A stretch of DNA of 7,075 bases from JBFLXN01 sp040755715 [NCBI: Candidatus Edwardsbacteria bacterium] (GCA_040755715.1 JBFLXN010000141.1:1-7075), one strand, 5' to 3'. Counted from the first letter of the stretch, positions 1-5,483 are shown. Notes: generated by a model not told the origin, from the sequence alone. Translations and numbers: made by a program.

Positions 1-2
1 AT

Positions 3-386
3 TATGATGAAACGGTGAATGATTTCCAAAGACATGGCTTGGTTACTGCGGAAATTCTGAAAGAACACAATCTTGAGGAAAAGATTATTTATTGCATTAA
101 GGCGCATCCGGGACATGTAGAGGCAAAAAGTCTGATGGACAAAGCCCTCTACGCTGTTGACCCTCTAACCGGTTTAATAGTAGCCTCGGCTCTCATGCAT
201 CCTTCAAAGAAATTAAAAGAAGTTGATGTGCAATTTGTCCTGAATCGCTTTGGGGAGAAGCGATTTGCTGCCGGAGCAAACAGGGAACAAATCAAGTCCT
301 GTGAGCAATTCGGGCTGAGCCTGAATGAATTTGTGAGAATCTGCCTTGAGGCAATACAGGGAATTGATGTGGAGTTGGAACTATAA
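3..386 (+). CDS. HD/HDIG-domain phosphohydrolase, 5'-truncated by window edge
   Basis: The reading frame is open to the left edge, so the gene begins before the window; a GTG at 15 is the first possible in-window start but is probably internal. About 127 C-terminal residues are visible. HD-superfamily proteins are metal-dependent phosphohydrolases. Candidate metal ligands visible here, counted from the GTG at 15, are the His of RHGLVTAEIL (residue 7), the His of IKAHPGH (about residue 31) and the Asp of AVDPLTGLIVASAL (about residue 49). The canonical HD doublet (LHDIGK-like) must lie upstream, outside the window. The tail, including FGEKRFAAGANREQI and FVRICLEAIQGI, fits a family of small cytosolic HDIG proteins whose substrate is not known to me. 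The gene ends 13 nt before the first repeat element. Family assignment is fairly secure; the substrate is not assignable. Confidence 0.8.
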   Translation, partial: YDETVNDFQRHGLVTAEILKEHNLEEKIIYCIKAHPGHVEAKSLMDKALYAVDPLTGLIVASALMHPSKKLKEVDVQFVLNRFGEKRFAAGANREQIKSCEQFGLSLNEFVRICLEAIQGIDVELEL

Positions 387-399
387 AATAGTAGCGAGA

Positions 400-542
400 A
401 TTGGGCTTATAGGGTTTTCTCGGTTTATTGAGTTTACCCCGTTAGAAGGTCGTCGCTGCGATGTGCAAGCCTTCTAACGGGGTTTATCGGGTTATTAAAA
501 CCCAATGAACCCAAAAAACTCAACAAACTCAATTAACCCAAT
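400..542. repeat. Composite palindromic element: inverted 9-bp tandem arrays around a 14-bp stem-loop
   Basis: Left arm: four degenerate 9-bp units of consensus ATTGGGTTT at 400-408, 409-417, 418-426 and 427-435. Core: a perfect 14-bp inverted repeat, ACCCCGTTAGAAGG at 436-449 and its reverse complement at 470-483, with a 20-nt loop that itself contains TCG-CTG-CGA. Right arm: five units in the opposite orientation, consensus AAACCCAAT, at 498-506, 507-515, 516-524, 525-533 and 534-542. Between core and right arm lies one unit in left-arm orientation (ATCGGGTTA, 486-494), and GGGTT/AACCC (489-493/499-503) can form a small hairpin. There is no T-run directly after the core stem, so a simple terminator is not obvious. 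Function is unknown; it could be a non-autonomous mobile element or a chromosome-organising repeat. Confidence 0.75.
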
Positions 543-612
543 ATTCTCTACTTGCTACTTGCCGAGCGATAACGAGGCTTATCTTGATGTTTATTCGTGG
601 CTGAATTCCAAA

Positions 613-1812
613 ATGACCGAAGAACACATTTATACTGTTTCGGAAATCACAAGAGAAATTAAACTTCTCTTAGAAGAAAATATTCCTTATCTCTGGATTG
701 AAGGGGAAATTTCTAATTTTTCTCTTCACTCTTCAGGACATCTCTATTTTACGCTCAAAGATGAGCATAGCCAACTTCGCTGTGTGATGTTTCGTAATCA
801 GGCAGAAAAATTATCTCTACTGCCGGAAAATGGAGTGAAGGTGGTAGCTTGCGGAAATATCACGGTGTATGAAAAAGCCGGTCAATACCAGCTGAATGTC
901 TTTATTCTCCAGCCGAAAGGCATCGGAGAGTTGGCTTTAGCCTTTGAACAACTTAAAGCAAAATTATCTCGGGAGGGACTATTTGACCCTTCACATAAAA
1001 AATTGTTACCTCGCTTTTCTCAAAGAATTGGTCTGGTGACCTCACCTACCGGGGCTGCCATTAGAGACATCATAAAAATCATTCATAGAAGATGGCCATT
1101 GGCACAACTAATCTTAAATCCGGTGCAAGTCCAAGGCAAAGGAGCGGCTGAGCAAATTGCCAAGGCAATTGAAGAATTCAATCAATTCGGGGAGGTTGAC
1201 CTTCTCATTGTGGGGCGGGGTGGAGGCTCCTTAGAAGACCTCTGGGCATTCAATGAAGAGATTGTTGCCCGCGCCATCTACAATTCCAAAATCCCTGTTG
1301 TCTCTGCAGTGGGGCATGAAATTGATTTTACCATTGCTGATTTTGTAGCGGATGTGCGTGCTCCCACTCCTTCAGCCGCCGCTGAAATAGTTGTGCCGAA
1401 TAGAGAAGATATTTTAAGACAATTTTCCTCTCTTGACTCAAGACTTCAATTAGCATTAAGCAAGAGTCTTATTTTAGTAAAAGAGAAGTGGCAGCGAGTT
1501 ATTAGTAGTTACGGCTTTCGCCGATTCTTAGACCTTTTGCCTGAATACCAACAACAACTTGATGAAAACTTAAATCGTCTAGAAAGAAGCCTCACCTTAA
1601 AAGTAAATTTGGAAAAACAGATTCTAAAAGAACTAAAGACAAAGTTAGCTGCCCTAAACCCCCTTTCCATCTTAGAAAGAGGTTATAGTGTCTGCAGAAA
1701 AGTCCCTGAATATTTGATTGTGAAAAAGGCCAGTCAATTAAAAGTTGACGACCAGGTGGAAATTCAATTTTCTCAAGGCAAAGCCAAATGCTCCGTAGAA
1801 GAAATTAAATAA
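613..1812 (+). CDS. xseA: Exodeoxyribonuclease VII large subunit
   Basis: XseA is the catalytic subunit of exonuclease VII, which degrades single-stranded DNA from both ends into oligonucleotides and acts with several XseB copies in the cytosol. From the ATG at 613 it has 399 residues, near the usual 400-450. The N-terminal OB-fold (about 5-100) includes WIEGEISNF and SGHLYFTLKD. The catalytic domain includes RIGLVTSPTGAAIRDI (138-153), LLIVGRGGGSLEDLWAFNEE (197-216), SAVGHEIDFTIADFVADVRA (231-250) and PTPSAAAE. A helical region (about 265-345) and the conserved LSILERGYS (351-359) follow. The frame stays open back to an ATG at 505, but those 36 extra codons are largely repeat-derived, low-complexity Asn/Ser/Thr/Pro sequence, so I reject that start. 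No clear Shine-Dalgarno precedes 613. xseB follows after 138 nt. Confidence 0.95.
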   Translation: MTEEHIYTVSEITREIKLLLEENIPYLWIEGEISNFSLHSSGHLYFTLKDEHSQLRCVMFRNQAEKLSLLPENGVKVVACGNITVYEKAGQYQLNVFILQPKGIGELALAFEQLKAKLSREGLFDPSHKKLLPRFSQRIGLVTSPTGAAIRDIIKIIHRRWPLAQLILNPVQVQGKGAAEQIAKAIEEFNQFGEVDLLIVGRGGGSLEDLWAFNEEIVARAIYNSKIPVVSAVGHEIDFTIADFVADVRAPTPSAAAEIVVPNREDILRQFSSLDSRLQLALSKSLILVKEKWQRVISSYGFRRFLDLLPEYQQQLDENLNRLERSLTLKVNLEKQILKELKTKLAALNPLSILERGYSVCRKVPEYLIVKKASQLKVDDQVEIQFSQGKAKCSVEEIK

Positions 1813-1834
1813 AACTACGGAAGCACATAGCGTA

Positions 1835-1904
1835 GATACGGTGATACGCTGATATGTGTAAAAGATTTTCATCCCGTATCAGCGTATAAGCATATTAACA
1901 TATC
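1835..1904. repeat. Palindromic element: inverted 8-bp tandem arrays
   Basis: In the gap between xseA and xseB, three degenerate 8-bp units lie head to tail: GATACGGT (1835-1842), GATACGCT (1843-1850) and GATATGTG (1851-1858). After a short AT-rich spacer (1859-1872) come four units in reverse orientation: CCCGTATC (1873-1880), AGCGTATA (1881-1888), AGCATATT (1889-1896) and AACATATC (1897-1904). The best continuous pairing is 11 bp, ATACGCTGATA (1844-1854) with TATCAGCGTAT (1877-1887). The architecture matches the 9-bp element before xseA, with an unrelated unit. It sits upstream of the xseB ribosome-binding site and could affect xseB expression, but no function can be assigned. Confidence 0.7.
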
Positions 1905-1950
1905 ATCGTTTTGTATTTCCGTTAAATTTCAGTAACTCAAAGAGGAAAAA

Positions 1951-2223
1951 ATGTCCAAAGAACTTTCTTTTGAACAAGGCTTAAAAAAACTTGAGTCAAT
2001 TGCCGAAAAGTTAGAAAGTGGTGATTTACCATTAGAACAAGCGATTGACTTATATGAAGAAGGAATAAAAATCTCTCGCCTTTGTCAAGCACAATTGGAA
2101 AAAATTGAAAAAAGAGTAGAAAAATTGTCAAAGGATACGGAAGGCAAATTTTTCACCGAGCCCTTGACTTTGAATCTAAAAGAGGAAGAAGATGCAGTTA
2201 AAACAGAGAATAGTGAAATTTAA
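1951..2223 (+). CDS. xseB: Exodeoxyribonuclease VII small subunit
   Basis: XseB is the small helical subunit that wraps the XseA helical region and is needed for exonuclease VII activity. At 90 residues it is of normal family length. The family core is visible as SFEQGLKKLESIAEKLESG (about 6-24), LPLEQAIDLYEEGI (about 26-39) and an amphipathic helix CQAQLEKIEKRVEKL. After this comes an acidic tail (KEEED) that probably is not part of the core fold. The start is supported by AGAGG at 1941-1945, 5 nt from the ATG. The 3' end overlaps the next gene by 32 nt, so the two are very likely cotranscribed. Its presence after xseA confirms both calls. Confidence 0.93.
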   Translation: MSKELSFEQGLKKLESIAEKLESGDLPLEQAIDLYEEGIKISRLCQAQLEKIEKRVEKLSKDTEGKFFTEPLTLNLKEEEDAVKTENSEI

Positions 2224-3289
2224 AGAAGAAGTAGAAAAGAGACGAGAGAAAGTTTATGATTATATAAGGACTCATCCATATCCACAGAGATTTAAACCAC
2301 CAGATGTTCATCAGGCAATCTATAGTTATTTGAACTATGGCGGAAAATCTCTTCGTCCGGCGGTTCTTCTCTTCTCCTGCGGCGCAGTGGGAGGGGACGA
2401 AACAAAGGCAATACCTGCCGCCGCTGCGGTAGAGATTTACCATACCTGGACACTGGTCCATGACGATATTATTGATAGAGATAAAAAGAGACGAGGAGGA
2501 CTTACCGTCCACGAAGAATTCTTTAGAAAAGCAAAGCGAAAGTGGCGTCTTTCTCAAAAAGAAGCAGAACACTACGGCACTTCAGTGGCTATTGTCGCTG
2601 GGGATGTTCAGCAAGGCTGGGCGACTTCTCTCCTCTGCAATCTAAATCAGTCTAAAGAAGTTAAGCCTCAACTTGTCTTACAACTTATCCGTGAATTGAC
2701 ACTCAATGTCCAGACAAAACTCTTGGAAGGAGAAATGGTGGATGTTCAACTGTCAAAAATGTCTTTTAAGGAGATTGACGAAGAGATGATTCTAAATATG
2801 ATTGCCAACAAGACCGGGGCTTTATATGAATTCTGTGGAAGAGCAGGAGCAATGCTCGGATTGAATACGGAAAAAATAAAAGACGAAAGGGTTAAGAATC
2901 TCTCTAACTTTACCCTCAACTGCGGCATTGCGTTTCAATTACAGGATGATATTCTTGGTATCGTTGCCGATGAGGAAAAGCTCGGAAAACCTGTCGGCTC
3001 AGATATCCGTGAAGGAAAGCGAACCATCATTCTTCACTACGCCCTGTCCCATTTAGGAAATGAACAAAGAAAAAAAATGCTTTCTATTATTGGAAATCAG
3101 AAGGCATCGAAAGAAGAGATAGGAAGAGCCATAAAAATCCTAAAAGATTCTGGTGGAATTCTCTATACTCAAAGTTTGGCCAATCAATTTATCAAAAAAG
3201 CCTTTTATCACTTAGAAAAAATCCCAGATTCTGACTATAAAGAACTCTTAAGAACCTGGGCAGAGTATATGATTGAAAGGGAATTTTGA
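2192..3289 (+). CDS. Polyprenyl synthase (FPP/GGPP synthase-like)
   Basis: This trans-isoprenyl diphosphate synthase condenses allylic diphosphates with isopentenyl diphosphate to build the C15/C20 precursors of quinones, carotenoids or lipid carriers. Visible motifs: YGGKSLRP (49-56; IPP-binding Lys52 and Arg55), the first Asp-rich motif DDIID (91-95) followed by RRGG (100-103), NKTGAL (206-211), the second Asp-rich region FQLQDDILG (248-256), and GKPVGSDIREGKRT (265-278). Trp86, five residues before the first Asp, is a bulky side chain where short-chain synthases usually carry an aromatic, so a C15-C20 product is inferred. At 365 residues it is longer than typical IspA (about 300), partly through a charged insertion around 108-128 between the first Asp-rich motif and GTSVAIVAGD. 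AGAGGAAG (2181-2188) supports the start inside xseB. The symbol ispA is plausible, but FPP and GGPP products cannot be separated here. Confidence 0.9.
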   Translation: MQLKQRIVKFKEEVEKRREKVYDYIRTHPYPQRFKPPDVHQAIYSYLNYGGKSLRPAVLLFSCGAVGGDETKAIPAAAAVEIYHTWTLVHDDIIDRDKKRRGGLTVHEEFFRKAKRKWRLSQKEAEHYGTSVAIVAGDVQQGWATSLLCNLNQSKEVKPQLVLQLIRELTLNVQTKLLEGEMVDVQLSKMSFKEIDEEMILNMIANKTGALYEFCGRAGAMLGLNTEKIKDERVKNLSNFTLNCGIAFQLQDDILGIVADEEKLGKPVGSDIREGKRTIILHYALSHLGNEQRKKMLSIIGNQKASKEEIGRAIKILKDSGGILYTQSLANQFIKKAFYHLEKIPDSDYKELLRTWAEYMIEREF

Positions 3290-3301
3290 ATTTCTTTTTT
3301 C

Positions 3302-3426
3302 CACAGATGAACACAGATTAAAAGAAACAGATGAACGCAAATATTTCCGAGAACATCTGTGACCATCTTGCAGTATTTCACCCAACCCTTGCATGCAGTG
3401 GCTGGGTTCATCTGTGCTAATCTGCG
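3302..3426. repeat. Palindromic element: inverted 10-bp tandem arrays
   Basis: In the gap after the prenyl synthase, 10-bp units of type CACAGATGAA lie at 3302-3311 (CACAGATGAA), 3312-3321 (CACAGATTAA) and 3326-3335 (AACAGATGAA). The right arm has the inverse at 3407-3416 (TTCATCTGTG) and 3417-3426 (CTAATCTGCG). The longest perfect inverted pair is 11 bp, CACAGATGAAC (3302-3312) with GTTCATCTGTG (3406-3416). CATCTGTG also occurs at 3354-3361, inside the element. The core holds the palindrome TGCATGCA (3390-3397), flanked by AACCC and GGGTT. The element reaches almost to the next start codon. Same design as the two elements upstream, with a third unit length and sequence; function unknown. Confidence 0.65.
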
Positions 3427-3428
3427 CA

Positions 3429-3441
3429 AGAGCAAAGCTCT
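3429..3441. promoter_or_regulatory. Small perfect hairpin abutting a start codon
   Basis: AGAGC-AAA-GCTCT forms a 5-bp stem with a 3-nt loop that ends directly before the ATG at 3442, where a Shine-Dalgarno would normally sit. No GGAGG-like sequence is present. The hairpin could reduce initiation at this gene or mark the edge of the repeat element. It is short enough that chance is possible. Confidence 0.35.
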
Positions 3442-3882
3442 ATGGAACTCACTGACCTTCTTTCCAACAAAATATTGGTTTTGACTGTCTTGAGTGGGCT
3501 TTCCGCTCAAATAATCAAGGTCTTACTTTCTCTATTTTCTGAAAGGAGATTGAATTTCCGTCGTCTCTTTCAGACAGGGGGACTTCCGAGCTCCCACTCT
3601 GCTTCAGTAGCTACCTTAGCTACGGTGGTTGGCGTCTCTCAAGGCTTTTCCTCTTTAGCCTTTGCTATTTCTATTTATCTCTGTTTCATTGTGATGTACG
3701 AAGCCGCCGGCTTACGGCGGGCGGCAGGAAGACACGCCCGCCTGTTAAATCAGATTGTGGAAAGACTTGGATTAGAAAAGAAGATTAAAGAAAAGCAACT
3801 GCGTGAGTTATTGGGGCACAGCCCATTTGAGGTTTTAGTCGGTGCCATTTTTGGTATCCTCTTCGCCCTGACATTTTGGTGA
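3442..3882 (+). CDS. Divergent PAP2 family (DUF212/YuiD-like) membrane protein
   Basis: This 146-residue hydrophobic protein belongs to the small family distantly related to PAP2 acid phosphatases. Conserved signatures are GGLPSSHSASVATL (46-59), MYEAAGLRRAAGRHARLLNQ (85-104) and ELLGHSPFEVLVGAIFGI (122-139). Hydrophobic stretches near 10-30, 68-86 and 130-146 suggest three membrane segments. PAP2 enzymes dephosphorylate lipid phosphates or pyrophosphates. A role in isoprenoid phosphate turnover would suit the neighbouring prenyl synthase, but this family's activity is not established to my knowledge and the position-based idea is an inference. The length is normal for the family. No Shine-Dalgarno is seen upstream; the start is chosen because the conserved N-terminus begins there. 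The IS lies 49 nt downstream. Confidence 0.85.
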   Translation: MELTDLLSNKILVLTVLSGLSAQIIKVLLSLFSERRLNFRRLFQTGGLPSSHSASVATLATVVGVSQGFSSLAFAISIYLCFIVMYEAAGLRRAAGRHARLLNQIVERLGLEKKIKEKQLRELLGHSPFEVLVGAIFGILFALTFW

Positions 3883-3931
3883 GGCGGGGAACGAGAAAAT
3901 ATGGTGTTCTATCACAAGAATAAAGGTTGTA

Positions 3932-3958
3932 GGTAATGTATAATATTGTGTGTAATTT
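3932..3958 (+). repeat. Left terminal inverted repeat of the IS
   Basis: It begins GGTAATGT and ends TGTGTAATTT, pairing with the right end at 5279-5305. The differences cluster in the middle (relative positions 9-17), leaving two conserved blocks. Confidence 0.8.
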
Positions 3959-3962
3959 CAGA

Positions 3963-3992
3963 TTGACAAAGCAATAAAAAAAAGGCTATCCT
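3963..3992 (+). promoter_or_regulatory. Candidate transposase promoter just inside the left IS end
   Basis: A perfect -35 hexamer TTGACA (3963-3968) is followed after 18 nt by TATCCT (3987-3992), a 4-of-6 match to the -10 consensus. It reads toward the transposase. The -10 overlaps the subterminal repeat and the left side of the hairpin that covers the ribosome-binding site, so a transcript starting here would carry little or none of the left hairpin arm. That would leave the element's own transcript translatable. Confidence 0.45.
3982..3992 (+). repeat. Subterminal inverted repeat, left copy
   Basis: AAGGCTATCCT here is the exact reverse complement of 5264-5274 near the right end. The two copies lie 23 nt (left) and 4 nt (right) from the inner edges of the terminal repeats. 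This is a candidate additional transposase-binding site; that role is inferred. Confidence 0.6.
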
Positions 3993-4027
3993 CCTTATAA
4001 AAAACTCAATAAAGAGGAGGGATAGTC
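3984..4027 (+). promoter_or_regulatory. Hairpin sequestering the transposase ribosome-binding site
   Basis: The left arm 3984-3995 (GGCTATCCTCCT) pairs with 4015-4027 (AGGAGGGATAGTC). There are 12 pairs, one of them a G-T wobble (3985/4026), with a single bulged G at 4020; the loop is about 3996-4014. The right arm contains the GAGGAGG Shine-Dalgarno (4014-4020) of the transposase at 4030. Such structures are known in other IS families to block transposase translation from transcripts that read in from outside, while the internal transcript escapes. The same logic is inferred here. Confidence 0.65.
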
Positions 4028-4029
4028 TG

Positions 4030-5298
4030 ATGTTAGCTACTACTATAGCAGAGTTAGAAGAAGAACTGAAGTGCTCAGGAGTAAAAGAATTAGGCACAGA
4101 AACTTTAGAAGAGAAGTGGCTGAGAGTAAAAGAAGACTTTTGGGGAGACCTGAAAGAAGAGACCGTAAGAGCGGTTAAGAAGTTGATAGAGACCTCTATG
4201 GAAGTAGAGGTAAAAGATTTGATAGGGAGTTCACATTGGAAACACAACTCTGAGAGATTAACATATAGGAATGGGTATTATCAACGAGGACTACTTACTA
4301 GTTTTGGATATCTTACCGCCATAAATGTTCCAAGGATAAGAGATGGTGGTGTTAAATTCAAAGTCCTTAAGAGATATCAGCGACGCACCCAGGATATAGA
4401 TCGGCTTATATTAGAGATGTTCTTAAATGGGGTCTCAACCAGGAGAGTAGAAGAAGTATTGACCCCTTTGTTTGGACCAAACTCCGTAAGTGCCGGTTTA
4501 GTCTCAAAAGTAACTAAAGTATTAGACAAGCAAGTAAGGAGATTCCACCAGAGGAAATTGCTAGATAAGTATGAATATTTGATCTTAGATGGGATATTTT
4601 TAAATGCGAAAAGTCCGGTGGAGAAAAAGCGAAGGTGTGTCTTAGTAGTCTATGGGATATGGTGTGATGGCAAGAAGGTGAGGCAAGAGTTAATTGACTT
4701 TCAATTAGCCGCAAAAGGGGAATCGGAGAATGCTTGGTTTGGGTTTTTGAATAATTTGTATTACCGTGGGTTAGAAGGTAAAAAATTAAGACTCATTACT
4801 ATAGATGGCAACAAAGGACTTCGCAATGCTATTGATTTAATTTATCCTAATGCCTTGCCACAGCGTTGCTGGGCACATAAACTAAGGAATGTGGCTAATA
4901 AACTTCCCCGGAAACTTCAATCTGTTTGTATCTCACAAGCAAGAGACATCTATAATGCTGAGAGTTACAACAAAGCGGTGGTAGCCTATAAGAATTGGAA
5001 GAAGACATGGGGAGTAGTAGTACCGGAAGCAGTTGAATGTTTAGAGAAAGATCTAGAGGAATTATTGAACTTTTATCAATGTCCTGAAGAGATGCGAGTG
5101 AAGTTGCGAACTACAAATATTATTGAAAGGACATTTAGAGAGGTTAGAAGACGAACGAGACCTATGAGTTGTTTTCAAAACAGAGGAAGTGTGGAGAGGA
5201 TAATATTTGCTATATTTTATCGGCTGAACAGAAAATGGGGAAATGAAGATTTAGAATATTTGCAGGATAGCCTTCATCAAATTACACAATTTTGTTGA
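4030..5298 (+). CDS. IS256 family (Mutator-type) transposase
   Basis: This 422-residue DDE transposase is of normal family length and appears intact. Catalytic acidic residues fit Asp187 (LILDGIFL), Asp259 (ITIDGNKGL) and Glu366 (TTNIIERTFREVRRR). The Cys-x2-His pair of the family is present in QRCWAHKLRNV (Cys280, His283). The N-terminal DNA-binding region includes NGYYQRGLLTSFG and NVPRIRDGGVKF. The C-terminus ends in a short helix and its stop codon overlaps the right terminal repeat. GAGGAGG at 4014-4020, 9 nt before the ATG, gives a strong ribosome-binding site that is buried in a hairpin. The product cuts and joins the IS ends during transposition. Confidence 0.95.
   Translation: MLATTIAELEEELKCSGVKELGTETLEEKWLRVKEDFWGDLKEETVRAVKKLIETSMEVEVKDLIGSSHWKHNSERLTYRNGYYQRGLLTSFGYLTAINVPRIRDGGVKFKVLKRYQRRTQDIDRLILEMFLNGVSTRRVEEVLTPLFGPNSVSAGLVSKVTKVLDKQVRRFHQRKLLDKYEYLILDGIFLNAKSPVEKKRRCVLVVYGIWCDGKKVRQELIDFQLAAKGESENAWFGFLNNLYYRGLEGKKLRLITIDGNKGLRNAIDLIYPNALPQRCWAHKLRNVANKLPRKLQSVCISQARDIYNAESYNKAVVAYKNWKKTWGVVVPEAVECLEKDLEELLNFYQCPEEMRVKLRTTNIIERTFREVRRRTRPMSCFQNRGSVERIIFAIFYRLNRKWGNEDLEYLQDSLHQITQFC
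5264..5274 (-). repeat. Subterminal inverted repeat, right copy
   Basis: AGGATAGCCTT is a perfect inverse match to 3982-3992. It lies within the last codons of the transposase (encoding DSLH), so it must serve both as coding sequence and, if functional, as an end-recognition site. Confidence 0.6.
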
Positions 5299-5305
5299 CA
5301 TTACC
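5279..5305 (-). repeat. Right terminal inverted repeat of the IS, with outward TTGACA
   Basis: The reverse complement begins GGTAATGT and matches the left end at about 20 of 27 positions. On the + strand it contains TTGACA (5295-5300), a perfect -35 hexamer pointing out of the element and overlapping the transposase stop codon. No convincing -10 is seen 16-18 nt downstream (5317-5324 reads CCAGTTTT), so at this site a hybrid promoter for the downstream genes looks weak. Confidence 0.78.
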
Positions 5306-5453
5306 CAATCAATTGACCAGTTTTGGCTGGAGAGTTTTAAGATTTTCCGGAAAAGAAATTGACTACGCTATCAAAAATTGTATTACAATAGTGAAACGAA
5401 CCATCACTAATTTAGACGGTTTGGCTCCAGATGTAAGATTATCTTCGGAATAA
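5306..5453 (+). pseudogene. C-terminal remnant of a Vsr/DUF559-like nuclease, cut by the IS
   Basis: A frame open from the IS edge to the TAA at 5451-5453 encodes about 48 residues with no start codon or ribosome-binding site. It reads LTSFGWRVLRFSGKEIDYAI, then NCITIVKRTITNLDGL. The GWRVLRFSGKEI pattern resembles the final strand and helix of very-short-patch-repair/DUF559-type endonuclease domains of the PD-(D/E)xK fold; the catalytic core would have been upstream and is missing. The fragment ends 30 nt before the MNT gene, in the same orientation, so it was probably part of the same operon. On the other side of the IS (3901-3933) a short frame reads MVFYHKNKGCR, which could be the lost gene's start, but this is weak. 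I considered a cysteine desulfurase tail and favour the nuclease. Confidence 0.45.
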
Positions 5454-5483
5454 AGGGTAATAATGTGTCATAGGCGGAGTAGT

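Larger units (their letters stand above)
3932..5305 (+). mobile_element. IS256/Mutator-type insertion sequence (1374 bp)
   Basis: The element is bounded by imperfect 27-bp terminal inverted repeats, 3932-3958 and 5279-5305. About 20 of 27 positions match, including the outer 8 (GGTAATGT) and the inner 10 (TGTGTAATTT). It contains one intact transposase. Its length is typical of the IS256 family, which normally makes 8-9 bp target duplications. Comparing the flanks 3923-3931 and 5306-5314 shows no duplication, so the element may have deleted adjacent DNA, recombined with another copy, or be old. The outer end on the right could include one further base (5306). The intact transposase frame suggests recent activity. 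Confidence 0.88.

Noticed and set aside
436-483. Intrinsic terminator for the HD gene
   Set aside because: The 14-bp stem is strong, but the loop is 20 nt and no T-run follows (TTTATCGGG), so it is better treated as the core of the repeat element.
400-542. CRISPR array reading of the periodic repeats
   Set aside because: Units of 8-10 bp are contiguous with no unique spacers, and they invert around a centre.
505-612. N-terminal extension of xseA from the upstream ATG at 505
   Set aside because: The 36 codons are partly made of the 9-bp repeat units and encode low-complexity residues, while family homology begins right at the ATG at 613.
2198-2572. Antisense 124-codon frame within the prenyl synthase gene
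   Set aside because: Composition (Phe/Ser/Cys-rich) is that of a shadow of a Lys/Glu-rich gene on the other strand.
3883-3931. A dxs or other isoprenoid gene following the prenyl synthase block
   Set aside because: Only 49 nt separate the DUF212 stop from the IS, and no Dxs motif occurs anywhere in the window.
3912-4247. Antisense 111-codon frame across the IS left end
   Set aside because: It runs opposite to an intact transposase, has no family-like sequence and no ribosome-binding site.
3923-5314. Target-site duplication around the IS
   Set aside because: The flanking 9-mers AAGGTTGTA and CAATCAATT do not match, and shifting the ends by a base does not help.
5306-5453. Cysteine desulfurase C-terminus
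   Set aside because: LRFS and EIDYAI are superficially similar to NifS/IscS tails, but the expected Gly-Arg-Phe-x-Thr spacing is missing and the GWRVLRFSGKEI run fits a Vsr/DUF559-like nuclease better.
5463-5483. Upstream start for the MNT gene at 5463
   Set aside because: It adds MCHRRSS, unlike family N-termini, and the later ATG has its own GGAG. Kept only as an alternative.
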